Assembly: GCF_026157085.1 (NCBI RefSeq)
Contig: NZ_JANPVN010000001.1
Span: 1,116,001-1,180,000 of the forward strand
Direction of reading: 5' to 3'
From: Sphingomicrobium arenosum
GTDB lineage: Bacteria > Pseudomonadota > Alphaproteobacteria > Sphingomonadales > Sphingomonadaceae
DNA: 64,000 bases
Shown one piece after another: positions 1-8,551 of this stretch. Positions within the stretch are counted from its first letter, which is position 1; each line of letters opens with the position of its first letter. Both the position numbers and the translations under genes were made by a program. The notes under the pieces were generated by a model, which saw nothing but the letters and a program-made list of their open reading frames with translations, was not told the origin of the DNA and searched no databases.

Positions 1-698
1 ACGTCGCGCGCAGACTGGTCCCGGCCCCATTCAGCGAGGCCCGCCGCGACGAGGTCGGCGGCGCGGTCGTCCAGGGCCTCGCGCCGGTCGGCGATATCGC
101 GGCGCAATTGCTGCTCGGCCTCGGCAAGCGTGCGTCCGGCGAGCCTGGCCGAGACATAATTGGCGATCTCATTGAGCGCGATGGGGCTGGTGCCGGGGGG
201 CAAGGGCACGATGCGGTTCTCGACCGAGCCGTCATCGCCCACCATCACCGCGAGCGCGCGCCCTTCGTCCAAGGCCATGAAGGCCAGTTGCTTCAGCCGC
301 GCCTCGCGCTTGGGCGCGGTGACGATTCCCGCGCAGGCGCTGAGGCCCGACAATCGCTGCGTGGCGGCGGCGAGTGCCTGTTCCATCGGCTTGCCTTCGA
401 GCTCTTCCTCGATCGCGCGGCGGGTGCCCGCGGGCGCCTTTCGCGCCTGCATCATGCCATCGACGAAGAGACGGAGGCCGGTCTCGGTCGGGATGCGCCC
501 CGCGCTGGTATGCGGACTGGCGAGGAGGCCGCGCGCTTCCAGCTCGGCCATCACGCCGCGGATCGAGGCGGGCGACAGCGCGACCCGCTCGGTCAGCGTC
601 TTCGAACCCACCGGCGCGCCCTGTTCGAGATAGGTGGACACCACCTGCCCGAAAATCTCGCGCATCCGCTCGGTAAGATCGCCCAGTCGCTCGCTCAT
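1..698 (-). CDS. hrcA: Heat-inducible transcription repressor HrcA (partial, C-terminus outside window)
   Basis: HrcA represses class I heat-shock genes (groESL, dnaK) by binding CIRCE operators. The visible 232 residues start MSERLGDLTERMREIF, followed by a winged-helix N-terminus with VGSKTLTERVALSPASIRGVMAELEARGLL and the typical SAGRIPTETGLRLFVDGM segment. Family members are about 340 residues, so roughly a third lies beyond the left edge. The ATG at 698 was chosen because the family N-terminus aligns there. It is transcribed away from rph, as is common in sphingomonads. Confidence 0.93.
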   Translation of the reverse strand, partial: MSERLGDLTERMREIFGQVVSTYLEQGAPVGSKTLTERVALSPASIRGVMAELEARGLLASPHTSAGRIPTETGLRLFVDGMMQARKAPAGTRRAIEEELEGKPMEQALAAATQRLSGLSACAGIVTAPKREARLKQLAFMALDEGRALAVMVGDDGSVENRIVPLPPGTSPIALNEIANYVSARLAGRTLAEAEQQLRRDIADRREALDDRAADLVAAGLAEWGRDQSARD

Positions 699-729
699 GC
701 GGGCGATGTAGGAACTGCGCCCCCGATCC

Positions 730-1203
730 TCAACGGGCCACGTAGATATCGAGCGGCAGCACGTCGGGCGCGTCGGCCAGCGCCTGGAACATCGCGCGGT
801 TCATCTCGAGGTCGCAGCCATAGTTGACGCGCAGCTGGTCGGTCTCGCCATCCTCGACCCAGGTGACGACCACGCCGGGCGCGTCGGTGCGCCAATTGTT
901 GCCGCATTCCTCGGGGCTGGCGAGGCTGCGCGTGCCGTCGGGCCGATAGGGCGCGAGCATGGCCCGGAAGCGTTCGAATTCGGGCAGGCTGACGACGAAC
1001 ATGCGCTGGCCGCTGATCTTGACGTGCTGGCGTCCTTCCCAGACCGCAATGCCGTCGCCGTTCACGCCCAGCTTGTAGACCGCGCAGGTGCCGAAGCAGG
1101 GCGTCGTCTCATAGGTGATGGCGAGCGGTTCGGGGCGCTTGGTCATGGTGGCGCAGCTCGCCAGCACGAGGCCCATTCCAACGATCAACATCCTGCGCAT
1201 CAC
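730..1203 (-). CDS. DUF6438-type lipoprotein
   Basis: A 157-residue predicted lipoprotein. The N-terminus has basic residues, a short hydrophobic stretch and a lipobox LASC with Cys17. The body contains [18 protein letters not shown], the pattern I associate with DUF6438 domains, in which paired cysteines sit close to the mature N-terminus. Function is unknown. It lies on the same strand as hrcA, 31 bp upstream of it, and may be co-transcribed. The start could be either of two adjacent ATG codons. Confidence 0.75.
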   Translation of the reverse strand: MMRRMLIVGMGLVLASCATMTKRPEPLAITYETTPCFGTCAVYKLGVNGDGIAVWEGRQHVKISGQRMFVVSLPEFERFRAMLAPYRPDGTRSLASPEECGNNWRTDAPGVVVTWVEDGETDQLRVNYGCDLEMNRAMFQALADAPDVLPLDIYVAR

Positions 1204-1268
1204 GCCCTCCCCTTTGCACTGCCAGCAGCTTGGGCTAGGGCGTGGCCAACATCAAGGAGAGACTGTCC

Positions 1269-1985
1269 ATGCGCCCATCCGGCCGTGCCCCCGACGAATT
1301 GCGTCCCGTCAGCTTCGAGGCTGGCTTCACCCGCCATGCCGAGGGCAGCGTCCTCGCCAGCTTCGGCGATACCAAGGTGCTGGTCACCGCCAGCGTGGAA
1401 ACCAACCTGCCGCCGTGGCTGCGCGGCAAGGGCAAGGGCTGGGTCACGGGCGAATATGGCATGCTGCCGCGCTCCACCCACACGCGTGGAAATCGCGAAG
1501 CAGCGCGCGGAAAACAGTCGGGCCGGACGCAGGAAATCCAGCGGCTGATCGGACGCAGCCTGCGCGCCGTGGTCGATCTCGAAAAGCTCGGCGAGCGCCA
1601 GATCACGCTGGACTGCGACGTCATCCAGGCCGATGGCGGCACCCGCACGACCAGCATCTCGGGCGCATGGGTCGCCATGCGCATCGCGGTCGACAAGCTG
1701 CTCGCCGAAGGCAAGCTCGAGGAAGATCCCATCACCGCACAGGTGGCGGCGGTCAGCTGCGGCGTCTACAAGGGCACCCCGGTGCTCGATCTCGATTATC
1801 CGGAAGATTCCTCCGCGGGGTCGGACGGCAATTTCGTCCTCACCAGCGACGGCAATATCGTCGAGGCGCAGATCTCGGCCGAGGGCGAGACCTTCGACCA
1901 GGAAGGCCTCCTGCGACTGATGCGGCTCGCCGAAATCGGCTGCAAGGAAATCTATGCAGCGCAGCTCGCGGCGGTCGGCAAATGA
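1269..1985 (+). CDS. rph: Ribonuclease PH
   Basis: Phosphorolytic 3'-5' exoribonuclease that trims tRNA 3' ends. The 238-residue protein begins [14 protein letters not shown] and has the family blocks [35 protein letters not shown] and [20 protein letters not shown]. The start at 1269 is supported by AAGGAGA at 1254-1260, eight bases upstream; the frame is open further upstream to a GTG at 1242 but family length favours 1269. Its stop overlaps the rdgB start (ATGA), so the two are translationally coupled. Confidence 0.97.
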   Translation: MRPSGRAPDELRPVSFEAGFTRHAEGSVLASFGDTKVLVTASVETNLPPWLRGKGKGWVTGEYGMLPRSTHTRGNREAARGKQSGRTQEIQRLIGRSLRAVVDLEKLGERQITLDCDVIQADGGTRTTSISGAWVAMRIAVDKLLAEGKLEEDPITAQVAAVSCGVYKGTPVLDLDYPEDSSAGSDGNFVLTSDGNIVEAQISAEGETFDQEGLLRLMRLAEIGCKEIYAAQLAAVGK

Positions 1986-2596
1986 AGACCATCGGCCCCA
2001 AGCTCGTCCTCGCCACCCACAACCGTGGCAAGCTGAAGGAAATCGCCGATCTCGTCGCGCGCTTCGGTATCGAGGTCGTCGGGGCCGAGGAAGCGGGACT
2101 TCCCGAGCCCGAGGAAACCGGCGTCACCTTCATCGACAATGCCGAACTGAAGGCGCGGCAGGCCGCCGACCTGTCGGGTCTTCCTGCGCTGGCCGACGAC
2201 AGCGGGCTGTGCGTCGAGGCGCTGAACGGCGATCCCGGCGTGCGGTCGGCGCGATGGGCCGAGGATGCGGACGGCAACCGCGACTTCCTGCGCGCGATGG
2301 AAAAGGTCGAGGCCGCGCTCCAATTGCTCGGCCCCGATGTCAGCCGCGATGCGCATTTCACCTGCGCCCTCAGCCTCGCATGGCCCGACGGCCGTATCGA
2401 AACTTTCGAAGGCAAGGTGCATGGACAGCTCGTCTGGCCGCCGCGCGGGGATAATGGCTTCGGCTATGACCCCGTCTTCGTGGCGAACGGACAGGACATC
2501 ACCTTCGGCGAGATGGCGCCGGCGACAAAGCATGACATGAGCCACCGTGCCGATGCTTTCCGCCAGCTCCTCGCCTGGCTCGAGGCGCAACAGTGA
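1982..2596 (+). CDS. rdgB: RdgB/HAM1 non-canonical purine NTP pyrophosphatase
   Basis: Hydrolyses dITP, ITP and XTP to monophosphates, keeping deaminated purines out of DNA and RNA. The 204 residues contain the substrate loop [11 protein letters not shown] near the N-terminus, [26 protein letters not shown] in the middle, and [12 protein letters not shown] plus the C-terminal [10 protein letters not shown] signature. The ATG overlaps the rph stop. The frame is open upstream through rph, but translation clearly begins at 1982. The rph-rdgB pair is a common alphaproteobacterial arrangement. Confidence 0.97.
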   Translation: MKTIGPKLVLATHNRGKLKEIADLVARFGIEVVGAEEAGLPEPEETGVTFIDNAELKARQAADLSGLPALADDSGLCVEALNGDPGVRSARWAEDADGNRDFLRAMEKVEAALQLLGPDVSRDAHFTCALSLAWPDGRIETFEGKVHGQLVWPPRGDNGFGYDPVFVANGQDITFGEMAPATKHDMSHRADAFRQLLAWLEAQQ

Positions 2597-2772
2597 CGCT
2601 CTGCAAGACTTTCTATTGCCGGTTCGGGTTGCTGCTGCTGGTGCTGGCGGCGATCGGCACCGGGCTCAACGTGACGGCCAATCCCGCCGCCCCCGATGCG
2701 GTGCACATCCTGTTCGTCACGCTGATCGGGCTGGTCGTCCTCACCTACGACCGCTTCCGCTTCATCGACTAG
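2593..2772 (+). CDS. Small two-helix membrane protein
   Basis: A 59-residue reading frame starts with GTG overlapping the rdgB stop (GTGA at 2593-2596). It begins [12 protein letters not shown] and holds two hydrophobic segments, [13 protein letters not shown] (about residues 14-26) and a second around residues 39-49 ([13 protein letters not shown]), and ends in YDRFRFID. Tight coupling to rph-rdgB and the clean two-helix layout argue it is real. I do not recognise a family. It ends four bases before the convergent CAP gene. Confidence 0.6.
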   Translation: MTLCKTFYCRFGLLLLVLAAIGTGLNVTANPAAPDAVHILFVTLIGLVVLTYDRFRFID

Positions 2773-2775
2773 GCG

Positions 2776-3303
2776 TCAACCGACGCGGACCCCGTCCTTG
2801 TTACCGGGCGGCGAATAGCGACAGACGAAATAGTCCATCGTCGCCGACGAGGCGAGCGCGCAGCCGACATGTGTCGTGGTCGGCCAGACGATCTGCGTAT
2901 AATGGCCGACATCGTACCAGCTGCCCGAGCGGCTGACGTGGGGGAAGGTGCCGGCGCGAAAATGGCGGACCTCGTCGGTCATGGTGCCGACGATGACGTC
3001 ATAGCCGAACTGGCCGCGCTGGCCGCGCCACATGTTCTCGCCCTGATATTTGCGCCGACCGGGCGTGCGGTCGTGATGATATTGGCCGGTCCGCGCCATG
3101 TAGCGGGCGTGCTCCATCGCGCTCGCCGCCAGGGCCGGGTCCCAGCGCAGCGGTGCGACCCCATGAGAGGCGCGCGCGCGATTGTGATTGTCGAGCACGG
3201 CGGAGCGCATATGCTCCTCGCCGCGCGCCGCAGCGGTCGTCGCCGCCCCGGCGGGCAAGGTGACGGCGAGCGCGGCCGCCAGCATGATCAGATGCTTCGT
3301 CAT
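2776..3303 (-). CDS. CAP/SCP-family secreted protein
   Basis: A 175-residue protein with a signal peptide (MTKHLIMLAAALAVTLPAGAA) and a CAP (PR-1/SCP) domain: LDNHNRARASHGVAPLRWD at the start, ENMWRG in the middle, and the signature blocks GHYTQIVWPTTTHVGCA and YFVCRYSPPGN. The histidine and glutamate positions of the CAP cavity are kept. Bacterial CAP proteins are extracytoplasmic and of varied function. The start at 3303 was preferred over 3333 because it begins directly with the signal peptide. It is a paralogue of the gene at 3445-4035. Confidence 0.85.
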   Translation of the reverse strand: MTKHLIMLAAALAVTLPAGAATTAAARGEEHMRSAVLDNHNRARASHGVAPLRWDPALAASAMEHARYMARTGQYHHDRTPGRRKYQGENMWRGQRGQFGYDVIVGTMTDEVRHFRAGTFPHVSRSGSWYDVGHYTQIVWPTTTHVGCALASSATMDYFVCRYSPPGNKDGVRVG

Positions 3304-3444
3304 GCCGCCATGCTGGCGAAAATGCGTAAACAAATCCCTGTCCCCCGAACGCGATACCGACGATCGGTCGAGCGGCTGCGGGGGATTAAATCCAGCCGTT
3401 CAAGACGGGTTTACGATGAGCGGACGAGGGGCAGCGGCGAGGCG

Positions 3445-4035
3445 TCAACGCGGCGCGATGGCGACCCCGCTGATATTGCCCTGCGGCGTATAACGGCAGA
3501 CCAGATAATCGGCCCGCGCATCGCTCGCCACGCCGCAGCCGAAAGCGGTCGTCGCGGGCCAGACGATCGCGGTATAATGGCCGACATCGCCCCAATTGCC
3601 GGTGGTCGAGACATTGGGGAAGACGCCGGGCCTGAACCACGCCTTCTCTTCAATCCAGTCGCCCGCCATCGTGCGATAATTGAAGGCGCCGCGGCTTCCC
3701 ATCCACAGATTTTCGCCCTGGGTCCCGCCGCGCCGCTGCGCGTCGGTGCTGTGCGCGAAGCGCCCGGTTCGCGCCAGTTCGCGCGCATAGGTCGTGGCAT
3801 CGGCGGCGAGCCCCGCATCCCAGCGCAGCGGCGCGACGCCGAACTCGGCGCGGGCGCGATTATGCGCCTCGACCATCACGGTGCGCAGGTCGCCGCGCGG
3901 TCCGGCATCGGCCTCGCGCGGTGCGAGGATCGGTCCCGGACGCGGCCCCGCGGTGGTGGTGCCCGCCTCGGGCAGGCAGGCGGCAAGGAAGAGTGGCGCG
4001 GCCAGCAAGGCGGCCGTAAGGGGGACAGACTGCAT
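3445..4035 (-). CDS. CAP/SCP-family lipoprotein
   Basis: A 196-residue CAP-domain protein whose N-terminus MQSVPLTAALLAAPLFLAAC carries a lipobox with Cys20, so it is probably membrane-anchored, unlike its soluble neighbour. CAP blocks are VEAHNRARAEFGVAPLRWDAG, GENLWMGSRGAFN, VGHYTAIVWPATTAFGCG and YLVCRYTPQGN. The two CAP genes are in tandem on one strand with a 141-bp gap, which suggests local duplication followed by different sorting signals. The start at 4035 gives the lipoprotein signal directly. Confidence 0.85.
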   Translation of the reverse strand: MQSVPLTAALLAAPLFLAACLPEAGTTTAGPRPGPILAPREADAGPRGDLRTVMVEAHNRARAEFGVAPLRWDAGLAADATTYARELARTGRFAHSTDAQRRGGTQGENLWMGSRGAFNYRTMAGDWIEEKAWFRPGVFPNVSTTGNWGDVGHYTAIVWPATTAFGCGVASDARADYLVCRYTPQGNISGVAIAPR

Positions 4036-4069
4036 TCGAACCTCATCGCATGGAAAAGCTTCCTCGATC

Positions 4070-5197
4070 ATGAACGCGCCCCTCGCCCTCTATATCCACT
4101 GGCCCTTTTGCGCGAAGAAATGCCCCTATTGCGACTTCAACAGCCATGTTCGCGAGACGGTCGACCAAGCGGCATGGCGCGACGCGCTGCTCGCGGACCT
4201 CGCGCATGAAGCCGCGCTGACGCCTAACCACGAGTTGACCAGCATCTTCTTCGGTGGCGGCACACCAAGTCTCATGCCGCCCGCCACCGTCGCCGCGCTC
4301 ATCGAAGCGGCAGGACGCCATTGGCAGGTCGCCGAGGATCTGGAAGTCACGCTCGAGGCCAACCCGCAAAGCGCGGAGGCGGAGAAGTTCAAGGCCCTCG
4401 CCAGCGCCGGGGTCAACCGCCTCAGCCTCGGGCTACAGCGCTTCGATGATGCCAGCCTCGCTTTCCTTGGCCGCCTGCACAGCGCCGCCGAGGGGTTGCG
4501 CGCGCTCGAGGCGGCGCAGGCGGCGGTGAAGCGGGTCAGCTTCGACCTCATCACCGCGCTGCCGGGCGACACGCTGGAGAGTTTCGACGAGGTGCTCACC
4601 CGCGCCATCGGCCTCGGTACCAGCCACATCTCGCTCTACCAGCTGACCGTCGAGCCGGGCACGCGCTTCGAGACGATGGTGCGCAAGGGCGACTTCACCC
4701 CCATCGACGAGGAGCTGGGCGCCGACCTGTTCGACCTGACCACCGAGCGCATGACCGCCGCCGGCCTGCCACCCTACGAGATTTCCAACCACGCCCGCCC
4801 CGGCATGGAGAGCCGCCACAACCTCAGCTACTGGCGCTATCACGATTATGTCGGGGTCGGCCCGGGGGCGCACGGGCGGCGTGGAGGGATGCGCACCTTC
4901 CGCCACAAGAAACCCGAGAATTTCCTGTCGGGGGTGGCACGCAACGGCCATGGGCTGCGCGAGGAGGAGGCGCTCGCCCCCCGCGAGGCGGCGCGCGAGG
5001 CGCTCGTCATGGGGCTGCGACTGACCGAGGGGATCGACCCCGCAGCCATGGCAGCGCGCTTCGGGGTGCCCGTCATCGACCCCGCCGCCACGCGCCGCCT
5101 CGTCGATCAGGGCCTATTGGCGTGGAACGAGCGACTTCGGCTGACGAGTGCCGGAAGACTGCTCAACGACGCCATCCTCGCCGAGATCGCGCTCTAA
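4070..5197 (+). CDS. hemW: Radical SAM heme chaperone HemW
   Basis: HemW (formerly annotated HemN-like) delivers heme to target proteins and is related to coproporphyrinogen III dehydrogenase. The 375-residue protein opens with LYIHWPFCAKKCPYCDFNSH, giving the radical SAM CxxxCxxC cluster site at Cys14, Cys18 and Cys21. Then come IFFGGGTPSLM, LEANPQS and the GVNRLSLGLQRF segment. The C-terminal HemN domain is present. Its stop overlaps the convergent lipoprotein gene by four bases (5194-5197). Confidence 0.93.
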   Translation: MNAPLALYIHWPFCAKKCPYCDFNSHVRETVDQAAWRDALLADLAHEAALTPNHELTSIFFGGGTPSLMPPATVAALIEAAGRHWQVAEDLEVTLEANPQSAEAEKFKALASAGVNRLSLGLQRFDDASLAFLGRLHSAAEGLRALEAAQAAVKRVSFDLITALPGDTLESFDEVLTRAIGLGTSHISLYQLTVEPGTRFETMVRKGDFTPIDEELGADLFDLTTERMTAAGLPPYEISNHARPGMESRHNLSYWRYHDYVGVGPGAHGRRGGMRTFRHKKPENFLSGVARNGHGLREEEALAPREAAREALVMGLRLTEGIDPAAMAARFGVPVIDPAATRRLVDQGLLAWNERLRLTSAGRLLNDAILAEIAL

Positions 5198-6363
5198 TCC
5201 TCGAAGCGCGTCGAGGCCGGGCTGACGATCTCGCTGCCGGTGGCGGTGACGCGGCGCACTTCCAGGGCGCGCTCGGCGATGCCGTCGCGGCCGAAGCGAA
5301 AGATGCCGTCGACCCCGCCGAACCCGCCATCGTCGACGAGCAGCGCTTCGGGGAAGGCCTCGCCCGCGTCCCAGTCGCGTGCGAGCCGAACGACCAGCAG
5401 CGTGGCGTCATAGCCGAGGCTGGCGAGACGGAAGGGCGCATTGCCATAGGTCGAGCGGTAGCGCGTGACGAGCCGGTTGAATTGCGCATCGGGCACGGCC
5501 GCATAGATGCTCCCCCGCATCGGCGCGACCGTCCCGAGGTCGCTGTCGGCGGCCCACAATTCGGTGCCCATCAGCGTGCCGGAAAGCTGGAGCGAGGGGG
5601 CGGCGATCTGGGCGATGCGCCCCGAATCGGCGATGAGGATCATGTCGACGCCCTCGGTCCCGCCGATGGCGCGCGCGGCGGCCTCGACGCTCGAGCGGCT
5701 GCGCTCATAGGTTTCGAGCCGCGCCACGCGTCCGCCGACGCGGTCGACAGCATTGAGGAAAGCCTGCGTCGCGCGCTGGCCGTAAACGCCCGTCGAGCTC
5801 ATCCCCGCAAAGATATCGGCGCCCTGCCCCGCGGCATAATCGACGATGCGATCGATCGACTGGGTCGGCGTGAAGCCCATGATATAGACGCCCTCGCCCG
5901 CCACGCCCTCGTCGTTGGAAAAGGCAAGGACGGGGACGTCGGCGGCATCGGCGATGGGCGCGACCAGCCCGACATTCTCTCCGCGAAGCGGGCCGAGGAA
6001 CAGGCGATTGCCGTCGGCGAGCGCGGTGCGCGCCGCCGCCGCCGCGCCGCCTGCACCGGCGGTGTCGTAGATCTTGAGCTCGATCGATTCTTCCTTGGTG
6101 TCGGTCAGCGCCATGCTCGCGGCCTGCGCGATCGACAGGCCGATAGCGGCATTGTCGCCGGTCAGCGGTACAAGCACCGCGACCCGGTTCTTCTGTTCCT
6201 CGATGACCGGTTCGGGGGTCACGGGCTCGGGCGCCTCGCTGGTCGTCGGCGCCGCCACGGTTTCGACGGGCGGGGTCGACTGGCACCCTGCCAGCAACAG
6301 CGCGGCCAAGGCCAGTCCGCCCAATTTGGAAGTGGCTCGTGCTTGCGCGCACCGGTCAATCAT
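5194..6363 (-). CDS. Penicillin-binding protein activator (LpoA-like) lipoprotein
   Basis: A 389-residue outer-membrane-type lipoprotein. The lipobox is LLAGC near residue 27, followed by a Pro/Glu/Thr-rich linker and a periplasmic type I solute-binding fold (VAVLVPLTGDNAAIGLSIAQAA at the start). Sphingomonad proteins of this layout are annotated as penicillin-binding protein activators, resembling the C-terminal half of LpoA. It sits divergent to rsmI, as in many proteobacteria where the LpoA gene neighbours rsmI and yraN. Activation of a peptidoglycan synthase is inferred from that context. Confidence 0.85.
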   Translation of the reverse strand: MIDRCAQARATSKLGGLALAALLLAGCQSTPPVETVAAPTTSEAPEPVTPEPVIEEQKNRVAVLVPLTGDNAAIGLSIAQAASMALTDTKEESIELKIYDTAGAGGAAAAARTALADGNRLFLGPLRGENVGLVAPIADAADVPVLAFSNDEGVAGEGVYIMGFTPTQSIDRIVDYAAGQGADIFAGMSSTGVYGQRATQAFLNAVDRVGGRVARLETYERSRSSVEAAARAIGGTEGVDMILIADSGRIAQIAAPSLQLSGTLMGTELWAADSDLGTVAPMRGSIYAAVPDAQFNRLVTRYRSTYGNAPFRLASLGYDATLLVVRLARDWDAGEAFPEALLVDDGGFGGVDGIFRFGRDGIAERALEVRRVTATGSEIVSPASTRFED

Positions 6364-6368
6364 GGCTC

Positions 6369-7217
6369 ATGTCCCTCATGAAGAATCTCGAACGTCTGCC
6401 GGGCCTCTATATCGTTGCGACCCCGATCGGCAATCTTTCCGATCTAGCGCCCCGCGCGGCATCAATGATCGAACAGGCCGACCTGCTCCTTGTCGAGGAC
6501 AGCCGGGTGACGGGCAAGCTTCTCCAGCACCTCGGCCTCAAGAAAAGCATGCGCCCCTATCATGACCATTCGAGCGAAGCCGATCGCGAGGCGATCCTCT
6601 CGATGCTCGGTGACAAGATGGTGGTGCTGGTCTCGGACGCGGGCACGCCGCTCATCTCGGACCCCGGCTACAAGCTGGTTCACGAAGCCCGCGCGCGCGG
6701 GCTCCATGTCGGCGCGGTGCCGGGGCCGAGCGCGCCGACCATGGCGCTGACCCTGTCGGGGCTGCCGACCGACCGTTATCTGTTCGCGGGCTTCATCCCC
6801 AACAAGGACAAGGCGCGCGTCGACCTGTTCGAGGAATTCGTGGGCCTGCGCGCGACCCTCGTCTTCTTCGAGACGGGCCCGCGCCTCGCCAAGAGTCTCG
6901 CCGCTGCGGGACAAGTGCTGGGCGACCGCCCCGCCGCCGTCGCGCGCGAACTCACCAAGATGTTCGAGGAGGTGGCCACCGGCACGCTAAACGAGCTTAC
7001 CCAACGCTATGCCGACGCGCCGCCCAAGGGCGAGATCGTCCTCGTCATCGGCCCGCCCGGCGAGGCGTCCGCCCCCGACGAGGCCGACGTGGATGCCGCT
7101 ATCGACGAGGCACTGGAGACGATGACCCCGAGCCGCGCCGCCAAGGAAGTGGCCGCCCGCCTGGGGCTCAAGAAGAACGACGTCTACGCCCGCGTCCAGC
7201 AACGAGCGAAGCACTGA
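6369..7217 (+). CDS. rsmI: 16S rRNA (cytidine(1402)-2'-O)-methyltransferase
   Basis: Methylates the ribose of C1402 in the ribosomal P site. The 282-residue protein has the tetrapyrrole-methylase fold with YIVATPIGNLSDLAPRA, LLVEDSRVTGKLL, SDAGTPLISDPGY and VPGPSAPTMALTLSGLP, followed by the C-terminal RsmI helical domain. Start codons at 6369 or 6378 are both possible. The divergent lipoprotein gene starts only five bases away, so the promoters must overlap coding sequence. yraN follows with an overlap. Confidence 0.95.
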   Translation: MSLMKNLERLPGLYIVATPIGNLSDLAPRAASMIEQADLLLVEDSRVTGKLLQHLGLKKSMRPYHDHSSEADREAILSMLGDKMVVLVSDAGTPLISDPGYKLVHEARARGLHVGAVPGPSAPTMALTLSGLPTDRYLFAGFIPNKDKARVDLFEEFVGLRATLVFFETGPRLAKSLAAAGQVLGDRPAAVARELTKMFEEVATGTLNELTQRYADAPPKGEIVLVIGPPGEASAPDEADVDAAIDEALETMTPSRAAKEVAARLGLKKNDVYARVQQRAKH

Positions 7218-7573
7218 ACCGCCAGCGACAGGCTGCCGAGGCGCGGGGACGCCAGGGCGAACGCATTGCCGCCTGGTGGCTGCGGCTCAAGGGCTGGCGC
7301 ATTCTCGACAAGCGCGTGCGCACCGGCGTCGGCGAAATCGACCTCGTCGCGCGGAAGGGCAATCTCGTCGCCTTCGTCGAGGTAAAGACCCGGCCCACCC
7401 TCGAGGAAGCGCATGCCTTCCTCGAACCGCGCAGCCTGCAACGCGTCGTCGCTGCCGCCGAAGTACTCGCGCCGACCTATACCGCCATGGGCCATGACGT
7501 GCGCATCGACGCCGTGCTGTGCGCCCCCGGCCACCGCCCTCGCCACCTCGAAAATATCTGGCAGGGTTGGTGA
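7214..7573 (+). CDS. yraN: UPF0102 protein YraN with probable CTG start
   Basis: YraN is a small restriction-endonuclease-like-fold protein of unknown exact role, usually next to rsmI. Conserved residues are present: WWLRLKGWRILDKRVRT, GEIDLVARKGNLVAFVEVKTR and DAVLC. No ATG, GTG or TTG occurs in frame upstream of the conserved AAWWLRLKGW block; the first standard start (GTG 7316) would delete it. A CTG at 7214 overlaps the rsmI TGA as CTGA and yields LNRQRQAAEARGRQGE, which matches the usual family N-terminus. Coordinates therefore assume a CTG start (119 residues). Confidence 0.85.
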   Translation: MNRQRQAAEARGRQGERIAAWWLRLKGWRILDKRVRTGVGEIDLVARKGNLVAFVEVKTRPTLEEAHAFLEPRSLQRVVAAAEVLAPTYTAMGHDVRIDAVLCAPGHRPRHLENIWQGW

Positions 7574-7606
7574 CAATTTAAGCCATTGACCCTAGGGGCC
7601 TCGATC

Positions 7607-8551
7607 ATGACCCGCACCATTGCTTTCCAGATGGACCCGCTCGAGAGCGTCAATATCGCTGGCGACAGCACCTTCGCGCTGATGCTGGAGGCGCAGGCGC
7701 GCGGTTATGATTTCTACGAGTACCAGCCGGGCGCGCTCTCCTATCTCGATGGCCGGGTGCGCGCCTATGCGCGCCCCGTCACCGTGCAGCGCGTAGAAGG
7801 TAATCATTTTAGCGCGGGCGACTATCGCCACCTCGACCTCGGCACCGGCGTCGACGTCGTCTGGGTGCGGCAGGACCCGCCCTTCGACATCGCCTATGTC
7901 ACCGCCGCGCATCTGCTCGAGCGGTTGAAGGGCGAGACCCTCGTCCTCAACGACCCCGAGGCGATCCGCGGTGCGCCTGAAAAGCTCTTCGTGCTCGATT
8001 TCGCGCGCTTCATGCCGCCGACGCTCATCACGCGCTCGGAAGCCGACATCCGCGCCTTCCTCGCGCAGCACGGCGAGATCGTCGTCAAGCCGCTTCACGG
8101 CAAGGGCGGCGAAGGCGTGTTCCGCATCGGTAGCGACGCGCGCAACCTCTCCAGCCTCGTCGAATTCTTCCGCCAGGAGATGAAGGAGCCCTTCATCGCG
8201 CAGGCTTTCCTCCCCGCCGTGACGGAAGGCGACAAGCGCATCATCCTCGTCGATGGCGAGCCGATCGGCGCGATCAACCGCATCCCGGCGGCGGGCGAAT
8301 TTCGCTCTAACCTCGTGGCGGGCGGCAAGGCGGCGAAGGTCGAACTGACGGAGCGCGAACGCGAGATTTGCGCGGCATTGGGCCCCGAGTTGAAGCGCCG
8401 CGGCCTCCTCTTCACCGGCATCGACGTCATCGGCGGCATGCTCACCGAAATCAACGTCACCAGCCCCACCGGCCTCGTCGCCCTCGACCGGTTCGACGGC
8501 ATCAACTCGGCGGGCCTGATCTGGGACGCGGTCGAGGCGCGCCTCGCATGA
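7607..8551 (+). CDS. gshB: Glutathione synthase
   Basis: ATP-grasp ligase that joins gamma-glutamylcysteine and glycine. The 314 residues begin MTRTIAFQMDPLESVNI, then show VWVRQDPPFDIAY, LNDPEAIRGAPEKL, VVKPLHGKGGEGVFRI and the C-terminal GIDVIGGMLTEINVTSPTG block, all typical of the family. Start 7607 was chosen on family alignment over an upstream in-frame codon at 7586. The dedA gene begins inside its stop codon (ATGA). A glutathione reductase is also encoded in this window (19599-20951). Confidence 0.96.
   Translation: MTRTIAFQMDPLESVNIAGDSTFALMLEAQARGYDFYEYQPGALSYLDGRVRAYARPVTVQRVEGNHFSAGDYRHLDLGTGVDVVWVRQDPPFDIAYVTAAHLLERLKGETLVLNDPEAIRGAPEKLFVLDFARFMPPTLITRSEADIRAFLAQHGEIVVKPLHGKGGEGVFRIGSDARNLSSLVEFFRQEMKEPFIAQAFLPAVTEGDKRIILVDGEPIGAINRIPAAGEFRSNLVAGGKAAKVELTEREREICAALGPELKRRGLLFTGIDVIGGMLTEINVTSPTGLVALDRFDGINSAGLIWDAVEARLA

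Noticed and set aside
1115-1981. Upstream extension of the rdgB frame through rph
   Set aside because: The extension is rph read in another frame; RdgB family length and the ATGA overlap place the start at 1982.
2869-4209. 446-residue plus-strand frame across both CAP genes
   Set aside because: Arg/Ala/Gly-rich shadow frame; both minus-strand CAP genes have signal peptides and conserved motifs.
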